A DNA stretch of 64,000 nucleotides from CAVQCT01 sp964520865 (GTDB taxonomy: Bacteria; Zixibacteria; MSB-5A5; GN15; FEB-12). The position numbers and the translations under genes were made by a program. Of the stretch, positions 50,125-58,465 are shown piece after piece. Position 1 is the stretch's first letter, and each line of letters opens with the position of its first letter. The notes under the pieces are model-generated. The model was given only the letters and a program-made list of their open reading frames with translations, searched no databases and had not been told where the DNA came from. The stretch covers positions 1-64,000 of the forward strand of contig CAZFOY010000008.1 of assembly GCA_964520865.1 (NCBI GenBank). Reading direction: 5' to 3'.

Positions 50125-51363
50125 TTACGGATTGGATATTCTGACCGTATTCGAACCGGCAAATGCACCGTGACGATCGAAAACAAATACCCGGAAATAG
50201 TAGCTATTGCCGGCTCCGACACGATAGGCAAACGAAGTACCACCCGTTCCCGGTTCGTAGTCAATCATCGTGCTGCTGGTGTCCACGGTACTTGAACTCG
50301 ACCGGTAAAGTCGATAAGCCTCGAAATCGGCATCGTTGGTCGTCGTCCAGTTGAACCGTGCCGAATCGCCATCGAGATACCCGACCAATTGGACCGGCAA
50401 CGGCGGCGTGTTGATATTCAGAAGCGGATTGGCTAACACCGAAGGAGCGTTGTTGCCGGCCTCGTCGGTAAACGAGCCGGTCACCGTTCCATCGAGCAAA
50501 TTGGCATTGATCGGAACTATGTACCATCCGGCGTAGATACCGTCGTTGGCAATGCCGTCCGGAGCGTTACCGTCGTCGTAGAGACTCACTCCCGAGGTCC
50601 CACTGAAAGATACTCTCGCCTGACCTCCCGTTTCTCCGGCATCCAGACCGAACGTTATCGTATCACCCGGGGTGAACGTCGTACCGGTCGGGCTGTAGTA
50701 AACAGAATCGATATTCGCGCGGGTATCGAGCGTAATACTGTCCGATAGCAGGGACAAAGACTCCACACCATCGGAGAACTGAATCCGTGAGTAAACAGTC
50801 TTGTTACCGTCGCCATCCGAAAGCGCGAAACTCACGGTGGTATTGTAGCCCTGATAATTCGCATCGGGAAATGTCGAATCCTCGGAAAGAATAACGTCAC
50901 TCGCACCTGTCGGCGCCGTGAACTGAATCTGAACTGTCCGGGACCGGGTGTAGCGGGCACCGCCGTTTATGGTGATTGACATGTGCGCTACTCGAGCCAC
51001 GACCGCCCCTGATCCTCTCCCTTCCAGGCCGCTCAAGAGAACCGGTACGATCCGGAAAGCATACACCGTGTTGATCTTGAGATTCGTGAGCGTAATCTCG
51101 GTCGTTGTCGAAGAATCGAGAAGCTCGGTCGGGATCGTATCGGTGGTAGACGAATAAACTCGATACTGGCTGAACAGGGATGAATCGGCAACCGTCCAGG
51201 TCAGTCGGACGGCGTCGTTATCCAGAAACACGTGAACATTGGTTGGAGCCTTTCCGACATCCGGCGGCGAATTCGTCGGATATTTCGAGTCGATATAGCG
51301 ATTGCAGGCAACTGCCAACAGGAGGCTGACCGCGCATATGATATATAGAAATCTCCTGGTCAC
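50125..51363 (-). CDS. Fibronectin type III lipoprotein
   Basis: 412 residues. Lipobox SLLLAVAC with Cys20. First fibronectin-type domain about 38-128 (APTNVHVFLDNDAVRLTWTV, LTNLKINTVYAFRIVPV). The centre (about 130-310) has Ig-like strands with NGGARYTRSRTVQIQFTAP and a GNAPDGIANDGIYAGWYIVP segment typical of secreted choice-of-anchor or Ig modules. The last ~85 residues form a second fibronectin domain (VQLVGYLDGDSARFNWTTT). Surface adhesion or structural role is likely but not shown. Confidence 0.82.
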   Translation of the reverse strand: MTRRFLYIICAVSLLLAVACNRYIDSKYPTNSPPDVGKAPTNVHVFLDNDAVRLTWTVADSSLFSQYRVYSSTTDTIPTELLDSSTTTEITLTNLKINTVYAFRIVPVLLSGLEGRGSGAVVARVAHMSITINGGARYTRSRTVQIQFTAPTGASDVILSEDSTFPDANYQGYNTTVSFALSDGDGNKTVYSRIQFSDGVESLSLLSDSITLDTRANIDSVYYSPTGTTFTPGDTITFGLDAGETGGQARVSFSGTSGVSLYDDGNAPDGIANDGIYAGWYIVPINANLLDGTVTGSFTDEAGNNAPSVLANPLLNINTPPLPVQLVGYLDGDSARFNWTTTNDADFEAYRLYRSSSSTVDTSSTMIDYEPGTGGTSFAYRVGAGNSYYFRVFVFDRHGAFAGSNTVRISNP

Positions 51364-51379
51364 TTCGATCTCCTTCGGC

Positions 51380-52117
51380 TCAAAACTTGAATGAAAGCTG
51401 CAATCCGACGTGGGCGGGATCGCTCGACGGCGCCACGGACAGGCCCTTCACGAAAATCTCGCTCCGGTTGTTCGGGAAAAAGAACAGCGCATCGAGAAAG
51501 CTCAGTCCCCAGGTCCCGATGGCAGATCCGATACTGATACGCCGCAGGTTCTCGGCATCCCAGGCATCGTGCTGACGGCGCTGGAGGGTGGCGTATGACG
51601 TCTGCAGCTCGGTGATGTTCCCGTATCGCAGCAGGGAATCGTACTCGTTTTTGGCTGTCCTGTATCGGTCGTACTTGATGTCGAAATCATGATCGGTGAC
51701 GAAATACGCGGCCACCGAAGCGGCGGCGAGAAAAGTCAGCGCATACCCCTTGAATTTCTGGTCGGCGTAGCGCTGGCCCCATCCCGGAATAAAAAGGGAT
51801 CTGGCTGCCGCCTTGAAACGAGTCTTCGGAGACAACGTAACGTTGACTTCCATCGGCTGGGTAGGATCGACTGAAATTCTGGTCCTGTACGTCTCGTACC
51901 CCTGCCTTCTCACGACGACCTTGTAGTTGCCGATGATGAGCTGTCGGAATCTTGCGGGGGTTACTCCGGCCACCCGGGCCTCTCCTTCGAGCGTAACCTG
52001 AGCGCCGGCCGGGGTTGAATTGACGGTGAGATCCGAATTGAACGGACTCTGACACCAAGACGCCGAAGAAAGCGTCATCATTATCGTGGCAATGGCCAAA
52101 ATCCGTTTCAGTACCAT
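51380..52117 (-). CDS. PEGA-domain protein with DUF5683-like tail
   Basis: 245 residues. Signal peptide MVLKRILAIATIMMTLSSASW with predicted cut near residue 22. PEGA domain at about 28-97 (LTVNSTPAGAQVTLEGEARV, GNYKVVVRRQGYETYRT). The rest resembles the DUF5683 membrane domain: KAAARSLFIPGWGQRYADQ (the P-G-x-G-Q motif), a helix YALTFLAAASVAAYFVT, a coiled segment and a second helix IGTWGLSFLDALFFF. Probably envelope-associated and a partner of the next two genes. First gene of that unit. Confidence 0.82.
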   Translation of the reverse strand: MVLKRILAIATIMMTLSSASWCQSPFNSDLTVNSTPAGAQVTLEGEARVAGVTPARFRQLIIGNYKVVVRRQGYETYRTRISVDPTQPMEVNVTLSPKTRFKAAARSLFIPGWGQRYADQKFKGYALTFLAAASVAAYFVTDHDFDIKYDRYRTAKNEYDSLLRYGNITELQTSYATLQRRQHDAWDAENLRRISIGSAIGTWGLSFLDALFFFPNNRSEIFVKGLSVAPSSDPAHVGLQLSFKF

Positions 52118-52194
52118 CTGTCTTCCTGAGTAACTGCTGACACGTCTTTAATTATCGGTGAAAATACGACATTCATAATATCAAGACAAGCAAA

Positions 52195-52222
52195 TAAAAA
52201 AAGCCGTGTGGGGCGCACGGCT
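52195..52222 (-). terminator. Terminator of the sugar-transferase gene
   Basis: Stem AGCCGTG/CACGGCT (52202-52222) with a GC-rich loop; on the minus strand followed by a run of seven or more T's (A's at 52195-52202). It lies 38 bp after the stop. Confidence 0.88.
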
Positions 52223-52259
52223 CTTATAGCTTTTGCGGCTGTAGTTCGGCATTTCTCGC

Positions 52260-53195
52260 TTAATGAGCGCCTTTACCGGTGAATACAACCTTGACTGTCT
52301 TGAACAGAATCTTGATGTCGAGCCAGATCGATCGATTCTCGATATAGCTCAAATCGTAGGCGACTTTTCTGCGCACCGAGGAAATCGAGTCATCATATCC
52401 ATTTTCGACCTGGGCGAGACCGGTGATTCCCGGCTTGACGGCCAGCCGATCGCTGTATCCGTCCACCTGCTTGGAGAGATCCGCGACGAATTTCGGACGT
52501 TCCGGGCGCGGACCCACGAGGGACATTTCCCCTCTCAGGACATTGATGAACTGCGGGATCTCGTCGATACGGGTCTTGCGAAGGAACTGGCCCAAGCGGG
52601 TGATCCGCGGATCGTTCTTGGTCGCCCAGACCGGACCGGAAGCCCGCTCTGCGTCGTTTACCATAGTGCGGAATTTGATCACGTCGAACAGCTTGCCATG
52701 ATAGTTCTCACGGCGGCGGTCCCGGCTCCGACGGTCGTTCGCCTCGGCGTCCTGATAGACCCGACGGCTGCGCTTGCGTCGTTCGCAACCCACTCTGGTC
52801 TGCGAGTAAAAGACCGGACCTTTCGAGTCGAGCTTAATGAGGACCGGCACGATCAACCATACCGGCAAGGTCAGGACCAGACCTACGATCGCCCCCATTA
52901 TATCCATTAACCTCTTAACAACGTCGGTCAAAATCCCTCTCACACTCCCCGGCCTGGTCAGAACTCTCGGCATCGCGAAAATAAATACCGAAGACAGCGC
53001 TACAAACAACAGACCCTTGAAGTACTCGCTGAAGAAGTAATTGAATTGGTTGGCCAAAGTCAAGGACTGTGCGGGCTCGGCCATGGTCCGAGTGATCGTG
53101 AAGCTCGAAGCCATGCCGTAGGTAATGTTCTCCCGGGGATAAGCCACTGCGTTTTCTGTTCTGATATCCAAGTTGTTATTTTGTCGATTTTCCAT
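52260..53195 (-). CDS. Polyprenyl-phosphate sugar phosphotransferase
   Basis: 311 residues from ATG 53195 (a GTG six bases earlier is possible). One membrane helix (FKGLLFVALSSVFIFAMP), then the bacterial sugar-transferase domain: VKRLMDIMGAIVGLVLTLP, GPVFYSQTRVG, KFRTMVNDAE, LGQFLRKTRIDEIPQFINVL, MSLVGPRPERP and PGITGLAQVENGY. Loads the first sugar-phosphate on undecaprenyl phosphate for polysaccharide synthesis. Unusual: between the substrate motif and KFRTM lies a strongly basic insertion (RRKRSRRVYQDAEANDRRSR). No other capsule gene is adjacent. Confidence 0.93.
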   Translation of the reverse strand: MENRQNNNLDIRTENAVAYPRENITYGMASSFTITRTMAEPAQSLTLANQFNYFFSEYFKGLLFVALSSVFIFAMPRVLTRPGSVRGILTDVVKRLMDIMGAIVGLVLTLPVWLIVPVLIKLDSKGPVFYSQTRVGCERRKRSRRVYQDAEANDRRSRDRRRENYHGKLFDVIKFRTMVNDAERASGPVWATKNDPRITRLGQFLRKTRIDEIPQFINVLRGEMSLVGPRPERPKFVADLSKQVDGYSDRLAVKPGITGLAQVENGYDDSISSVRRKVAYDLSYIENRSIWLDIKILFKTVKVVFTGKGAH

Positions 53196-53201
53196 AATCA
53201 C

Positions 53202-53525
53202 TTATAAAGTTTGGGGCTCGTATTAAGTTTTGTTCGATATACAACTGCCTTGAGCAAATGATTTGCCGAATCCCGAAACCCAGTGCAATTTATGCCTACA
53301 AACAGGTAAATTTTTAACCTACTGTGTCACTTGCTGTTACGATGGCAGTTTTTGCCATTATCGGAGATTATTTTTGTCCGTTTTTGCGGGCAGGAAAAAA
53401 GTGGGACGAGAATGTCGTTCTCGACACAATAGGTGCAACAGAATGCGCAAAGGACTGAAATACAGGTGCAATTGAAAAGCCGGTCGAAATAGACCGGCTT
53501 ACACGATTACTCTGATGGGGTCAGA
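53202..53525. other. 324-bp gap upstream of the sugar transferase
   Basis: AT-rich, with two small perfect hairpins, ATGGCA/TGCCAT (53342-53358) and CGAGAA/TTCTCG (53407-53423), and the terminator at 53475-53500. A cysteine-rich open frame on the plus strand is not credible. No known riboswitch recognised, but the hairpins could belong to a leader RNA of the sugar transferase. Confidence 0.5.
53475..53500 (-). terminator. Terminator of the PorV-like gene
   Basis: Stem AAGCCGGTC/GACCGGCTT (53477-53500) with a 6-nt loop, followed on the minus strand by TTTTC. It lies 25 bp after the stop. Confidence 0.85.
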
Positions 53526-54479
53526 TTACCGACCGAATTTGAGAATCAGGGACAGACGGTGGACATCCTCGGACGAGTATTTGTCTCTGGTGGTGTAGGA
53601 ATAGTCGAATTCGGCCTTGCCGAGGGTCATTCCGGCGCCGAACGTCAGCCCCGAACCGAACGATTTGGTATCGTCCTGAGAATAGAAGTTATAGCCGGTC
53701 CTGATGAAATACTCATCATTATAGTTGAACTCGAGTCCGTGCCGTACGACCAGATTGCCGTTGATCGGCTTATCGAATTCGATCGCGGCCAGAAGGGAAC
53801 GGTTGTCCAGGGGAAGAACCGAAGCGCCGATTCGAATCTCCGATGGGAGTTTCTCAGCCACCAGGCCCTCGAATTTCATAGTGGGACCGAAATTACCGGC
53901 GAAACCGGCCAGGGTCACCCGTTCGAATTCGTAACGTAGACCAAAATCAGCGGCGATAGTCGAGGCGCTTACCTTGTCGAGATGTTGTCCGATGAATTTT
54001 CCGGTCACGCCGACGGAGAAGTTCGGGTTTACTTTGTAGCCGATAGACAGACCGCCCGCCCAATCGTAAGCGGAGATTTCGTTCGTGTATGTTCCGTTGA
54101 CGTCGTACCCCTTGATGGTACCATAGCCGAGATAAGTCATGGACGCGGCGAAAGTCGTGCGGTCGGAGACGGTATAGGCGAATGAACCGTGCTCGAGGTT
54201 CAGATCCTGAAGCCAGGAAAAGTGCCCGAGCGAAACCTCACCGGCATCGACACTGGTCAGTCCGGCCGGATTCCAGTAAGACGAGATTGCTCCATTCGAC
54301 ACGGCTGTAAACGCTCCGCCCATTCCGGCAGCTCTGGCACCCACGCCTATGGTAAGAAAATCAGCAGCCGTACGACCGGCATCGGTCGCGGCCACTGAGA
54401 CTTTGCCAAGCAACGCAACGAGAATAATCAGGAGAACCCAGCCGACGAGGATTCTCTTCACAGCGATTTTGACTCCCAT
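53526..54479 (-). CDS. PorV/PorQ family outer-membrane protein
   Basis: 317 residues. Signal peptide near residues 8-31. The N-terminal signature FLTIGVGARAAGMGGAFTAV and SSYWNPAGLTSVDAGEVSLGH is that of the PorV/PorQ (UPF0164) family. Regular barrel strands follow (LGYGTIKGYDVNGTYTNEIS, NEYFIRTGY-like repeats) to the C-terminal LSLILKFGR. In Bacteroidota PorV shuttles type IX-secreted proteins to the attachment complex; in other FCB lineages the family's role is undefined. No other T9SS gene is visible here. Confidence 0.87.
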   Translation of the reverse strand: MGVKIAVKRILVGWVLLIILVALLGKVSVAATDAGRTAADFLTIGVGARAAGMGGAFTAVSNGAISSYWNPAGLTSVDAGEVSLGHFSWLQDLNLEHGSFAYTVSDRTTFAASMTYLGYGTIKGYDVNGTYTNEISAYDWAGGLSIGYKVNPNFSVGVTGKFIGQHLDKVSASTIAADFGLRYEFERVTLAGFAGNFGPTMKFEGLVAEKLPSEIRIGASVLPLDNRSLLAAIEFDKPINGNLVVRHGLEFNYNDEYFIRTGYNFYSQDDTKSFGSGLTFGAGMTLGKAEFDYSYTTRDKYSSEDVHRLSLILKFGR

Positions 54480-55062
54480 AATCTACCCTTTCGTGAGCAT
54501 TAGCGTTTTCCGCTTTAATCGCAACGCCAATGCCAGAACCATCCAGTGGTTCGGGCTTTTTCTCCGTTATCCTGCGATTCCGGAGATGTGTCTGTAACTG
54601 ATTATGGTCCAACCCATTCCCAGTGAGGCAAGACCGTATTTCAGACGGTTTTTCGGAGTCCCCTGGAGCCGTCGCAGTAACGTCGGCACCCTCTCTGTTC
54701 AGTCTGTGGCCACCGCTATTGCGAAAACTCCAGATCCTATGAACCATCTCTCACTTCTACAACGACTTCTGCCCGGAGTCCAAAAATACAACACTTTATT
54801 TGTATTGTCGGAAACTTGAACAGCCATTTCACTCAAATATGGGGACTATCCCATATTTCTTGACCTGATTTAGCGTAACTTCAAGTTGTTGTCAACAAAA
54901 ATGGTAGTTTTTCCGGAAATATTTTCCGCCGACTATCTAATTGTAATTTATAGACTTAACTTGACGAATAATTTCATCCAATGAAATCAGAGGCTGTTAC
55001 CATGATCGCACCGCAGAAACGGTTGAAAGTGCAGGATTTGAGTCAGAGAGAAAGCTCGAAAA
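54480..55062. other. 583-bp gene-free region with inverted repeats
   Basis: Upstream of the PorV-like gene. Two inverted repeats are clear: AATACAA/TTGTATT (54785-54806, T-run on the minus side) and the perfect 9-bp AAATATGGG/CCCATATTT (54835-54858). An AT-rich stretch follows at 54880-54980. Short open frames lack support. Likely carries promoter and control sites for the PorV-like gene. Confidence 0.55.
54835..54858. promoter_or_regulatory. Perfect inverted repeat AAATATGGG/CCCATATTT
   Basis: Perfect 9-bp arms with a 6-bp spacer in an AT-rich control region, about 360 bp upstream of the PorV-like gene and 205 bp downstream of the DUF4870 gene. Operator candidate only. Confidence 0.35.
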
Positions 55063-55488
55063 TCACCACTTCGTCTTTTCGACGAATTCACCGATGAACG
55101 GGAGCTTGTAGTTCTTTCCCTGAAGAGCGAAGAATATCCCGATCAGAGAGAACACAATCGCGACAATCAGAATCACTTTGAAAATAAAGTGGGCTATGCC
55201 ATCCACCAGGAAAACTGCTGCGAACAACTCGACGATAAACAGCAGCGTTCCTTGCCGAGCATGCAGGCGTGCTTCTTTGTTGTCGGGCATATTGAGAAGG
55301 GGAATGAAGCACAGGAGTGGGATGTATGACATGATAGCCGCCATCCTTCCTTCTTCGGACTTGAAATCTTCCGCCAACTCGGCGTCATCACTCACTTCGG
55401 AATTGTCCGTAGTCGGTTTATTGAGCTCCGGAACTTCTCCGCTCGGAGTCTGTTTCGGCTGATCATTCTTGAAAAAAGATTCGCTCAT
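55063..55488 (-). CDS. DUF4870-like small membrane protein
   Basis: 141 residues. A polar N-terminal 45 residues (acidic, proline-containing), then EGRMAAIMSYIPLLCFIPLL, a helix pair separated by KEARLHARQGTLLFIVELFA, and a last segment VILIVAIVFSLIGIFFALQGK. This is the layout of DUF4870/Tic20-like proteins of unknown function. GGAGG stands four bases before the ATG. It is 22 bp downstream of the GH57 gene and probably co-transcribed. Confidence 0.85.
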   Translation of the reverse strand: MSESFFKNDQPKQTPSGEVPELNKPTTDNSEVSDDAELAEDFKSEEGRMAAIMSYIPLLCFIPLLNMPDNKEARLHARQGTLLFIVELFAAVFLVDGIAHFIFKVILIVAIVFSLIGIFFALQGKNYKLPFIGEFVEKTKW

Positions 55489-55509
55489 ACATCCTCCCTG
55501 CCGCCTTCA

Positions 55510-57639
55510 TCAGGCAGGCCAGAACATTTCCATGTCGCGCTCGGGGATGTCAATCGAGATCGGTTCGTCCTCCGGGCAACTTTCGAGGCGATTCTCACCG
55601 TCGAATAACGTCGCAGTTATGCCGACCTTGCCGTTTCCATCCTTGAACAGCGCGTTACGAGAGATCGCCACTTCCAGTATTTCGTCGCAGCAGTAGGTCA
55701 TGCCGATGTCGGAGTCGGTCACCGTTCCCTTCTCGTTGAGGGCGAGCCGAACCTTCTTTTGCTGCGGGGCTAACAACGTTACGACGCAAACCGGCTCTGT
55801 AAGTAAGTCTATCTTTTTCTTATTCAGGAAGTCAAGCCGAATGTACAGGTTGTCATGATCGAAAGCGAACCAGATCCGGGAGATGTAGCGTTCAACGCGG
55901 TGCATTGCGCCGCCGGCATCGGCACATTCAAAGTGACCCGCCCCGGTCCACTCGTAGAAATGCGACAGACGGCCATCGATTTGCGGGGTGACCATGTCAT
56001 CGGGCATGATCGGTTTGATGGAAGCCTCACCGGAGGTAATCGGATTAAGCAGTTGCACCGGAATCTCCAGACCGAGGAATTCGTACACAGCTATGAGATG
56101 ATGACGAAAGATCCGGTCGAACTGCTCGTTGTGCTCTCCCCTGTGCTCATCTCCGTACCACCAGCACCAGTCGGAACCTTCGGCAATGTAGATCTGCCGC
56201 CAGGCTTTTTCAAGTTTGACCGGATCGAAATTCGGGTGCTGTTTCTCGAACTCAACCAGTTTATCGCGCGTACGTGAGAGCTGATCCCACGCGGCGTTGT
56301 CTTCGGGATGTCCGATCCAAATCCGAAAGTTGTGATTAATCCAGGAACCGGCGAAAAGTTGCTCCAGAGGCTTGGCCGGAGCGTTTGTCGCAAGCTCGGA
56401 CATGGTTACCAGCTCGATATTGGGCTCCTTCGCCAGCGCAGAATAGAACTTGGTAAGGAACTCTCTCCCGTCTTCCGGAAAGTACTCCCAGGCGTTCTCA
56501 CCATCGAGAATCACCGGAATGACGGTGTTGTCGAGTTGATCGATCCGATGCTGTCTAATCGAGAGAAGATTCGAAACGAAGTCGGTCACCGCCATATCGG
56601 GCGAGAGGCCGGAATAGACGAATCCGATCCGATCGGAGAGGAGATGATCCCTGAAGAACATCTTGAGTCCCGATCCGAATTGATAAACCGAATGGATAGG
56701 ATACGCCGCAGGGTCTTTCCCCGCCTTCTTCGCCGAGTGATACAATATTTCCTCGTCGGTGGCAATCCACTCCACCCCGAATTTGAGCATGATTCGGGCG
56801 ACTTCTTCCGAAACCGAACCCTCGGACGGCCACATCCCTTTCATCTTCTTCCCGAAGAGCTTCTCATATTTCTCCGCCGCAAGCCCGACTTGGCGCTCAG
56901 CGTCTTCCGGATGAACGAACCTGTTTCGAGGAAGCGTCACTCCCGGCATTGCCTCAAGGGCTACGTTCGTATCGCAGAGCAGTGGCAGAATAGGGTGATA
57001 GTAGGGTGTAAACGAGATGTCGATCCGTCCTTCATCGAACAACTTTTTGTAAGTGGGCACGATCCGTTTGAGAAACTCGTGTTGCCACGCAAGCAGAGTA
57101 GTCTTTTCTTCTTCGGTGAAATGCCGCCCTTTCGCGAACAACGACTTCAGCGGCTCCTCCTGGCGGAACATCGGATCCACCCAGGTCAAATTCGACCAGA
57201 CCTGAAGATCTCGGATCTCTTCCGAGGTGAAGAGGGACGGCAGGATATCCTGTTTCAGGTTGTCCCTCACCTTGCGATGGAGTTCCCGATAGCGGGGATA
57301 CGGCTCGATCATCGTTTGCGGATGACACGAGAAGAAGGAATTCAGGATCTCCATCCGTTGGGATCGGGTAAGTTCTTCGGCAGCTATCCCCGATAAATGC
57401 AGATGCGGGTCGGTGCCACCCTGGATGTACAGTTCGATCTGGTCGAGAAGCGAGGGTACGAGATTGAAAGTAACCTTGATGCCTTCGTGGCGAGCGGCCT
57501 CCAGGGGCATGTCGAGATAGTCCTTGAGGGCGTGTAACCGCACCCACGGCATCATCATTCGAGCCGAATCGGGTTCCTGGTAATTCGGCTGGTGCATGTG
57601 CCACAGAAGGGCTACCTTGACAGGTTGGGTCCCCGGCAA
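55510..57639 (-). CDS. Glycoside hydrolase family 57 glucan enzyme
   Basis: 709 residues, likely cytoplasmic alpha-glucan hydrolase or glucanotransferase. Family motifs: LLWHMHQPNYQ near the N-terminus, FTPYYHPILPLL, MWPSEGSVSEEVARI (nucleophile glutamate), WIATDEEIL and VILDGENAWEYF (acid/base aspartate). The last ~160 residues are a beta-rich extra domain (FYEWTGAGHFECADAGGAMH, LYIRLDFLNKKK, LEVAISRNALF) like the DOMON/CBM9-type tails of some amylases. Start is TTG after GGAGAG. Neighbours give no hint of the exact substrate; glycogen is the usual guess. Confidence 0.92.
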   Translation of the reverse strand: MPGTQPVKVALLWHMHQPNYQEPDSARMMMPWVRLHALKDYLDMPLEAARHEGIKVTFNLVPSLLDQIELYIQGGTDPHLHLSGIAAEELTRSQRMEILNSFFSCHPQTMIEPYPRYRELHRKVRDNLKQDILPSLFTSEEIRDLQVWSNLTWVDPMFRQEEPLKSLFAKGRHFTEEEKTTLLAWQHEFLKRIVPTYKKLFDEGRIDISFTPYYHPILPLLCDTNVALEAMPGVTLPRNRFVHPEDAERQVGLAAEKYEKLFGKKMKGMWPSEGSVSEEVARIMLKFGVEWIATDEEILYHSAKKAGKDPAAYPIHSVYQFGSGLKMFFRDHLLSDRIGFVYSGLSPDMAVTDFVSNLLSIRQHRIDQLDNTVIPVILDGENAWEYFPEDGREFLTKFYSALAKEPNIELVTMSELATNAPAKPLEQLFAGSWINHNFRIWIGHPEDNAAWDQLSRTRDKLVEFEKQHPNFDPVKLEKAWRQIYIAEGSDWCWWYGDEHRGEHNEQFDRIFRHHLIAVYEFLGLEIPVQLLNPITSGEASIKPIMPDDMVTPQIDGRLSHFYEWTGAGHFECADAGGAMHRVERYISRIWFAFDHDNLYIRLDFLNKKKIDLLTEPVCVVTLLAPQQKKVRLALNEKGTVTDSDIGMTYCCDEILEVAISRNALFKDGNGKVGITATLFDGENRLESCPEDEPISIDIPERDMEMFWPA

Positions 57640-57667
57640 ATCACACTCTCCGACTTTTCATGGAAGT

Positions 57668-58351
57668 TCAGCTTTGAATATCGAGGCTCTTTTCCTCGAA
57701 GAGACGCTCGGCACGCATTTCAAGCTGGGTACCGGCAAAGTTCTTCTTGATATAATCGAGCTTGGCGCGAGCCTTCTCGACATCACCGGCGGCAAGGTAG
57801 TCCCGCATAGCCGAGTAGTTGTAATCTCCCGCCAGCGGACCGTCCGGGTACTCGTTATAAGCGGCGTCAAACTGCTTTGCCGCATCCGCGTAGTTTCCCT
57901 GATTCTCCTGACAGGACGCAAGTCCGGCAAGGGCTGAGGCCCGGTCCAACTTGCTGTCTTTGTACTTATCCAGGTACATTTGATAGTAGCGGGTAGCCTC
58001 AGGGTAATTTTTCGTCTGATAATTGATATTCCCCAGCAGCAGGGTAGCCTGCTCCGCTATTTTCGAGCCCGAGTAATTCTCGAGAACATTCTGCAAACCG
58101 AGGATAGCGACCTGGTTGTTACCACTGCGGAAATTCGACAGCGCGTCCGAGAACTGATTGGAAGCATCGACCCGTTTGGTCGCCTGGCTGTTCTGATAGT
58201 AAACTGCCGCCACAACCAGCAGCACCACGACGACCAGACCGATAAGATAGAATTGCCAGTTATCACTCAGCTGCTGCTTGGCCTGAAACATGAAACTGGT
58301 GAACTTGTCTTCTTTGATCTGTCGCTTGGACAGCTTGACTTTGCCGTACAT
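57668..58351 (-). CDS. Membrane-anchored TPR protein (YfgM-like)
   Basis: 227 residues. One membrane helix at about 33-52 (FYLIGLVVVVLLVVAAVYY) after a basic N-terminus, then four or five tetratricopeptide-type helical repeats (AILGLQNVLENYSGSKIAEQ, TRYYQMYLDKYKDS, AAKQFDAAYNEYPDGPLAGD, EKARAKLDYIKKNFAG). Layout matches YfgM-type periplasmic TPR proteins tied to envelope protein export, a resemblance at the level of architecture only. 28 bp upstream of GH57. Confidence 0.85.
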   Translation of the reverse strand: MYGKVKLSKRQIKEDKFTSFMFQAKQQLSDNWQFYLIGLVVVVLLVVAAVYYQNSQATKRVDASNQFSDALSNFRSGNNQVAILGLQNVLENYSGSKIAEQATLLLGNINYQTKNYPEATRYYQMYLDKYKDSKLDRASALAGLASCQENQGNYADAAKQFDAAYNEYPDGPLAGDYNYSAMRDYLAAGDVEKARAKLDYIKKNFAGTQLEMRAERLFEEKSLDIQS

Positions 58352-58465
58352 GTAATTTTTACTCCCGAAACTGTTTATCGCTACCGAGAATTATCGGCGC
58401 GATCAATCATTCTCTAAACGCTGTTATCTCTTCCGTCGAGTCGGTCTCTGGTTCCCGACCCGGAA

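Noticed and set aside
53263..53475. Cysteine-rich 70-codon frame suggestive of a zinc protein
   Set aside because: Cysteines are not in regular CxxC spacing, the composition follows the AT-rich intergenic DNA, and there is no ribosome site.
54361..54747. 128-codon minus-strand frame overlapping the PorV-like gene start
   Set aside because: Overlaps the signal-peptide region of a well-supported gene in another frame and has no recognisable features.
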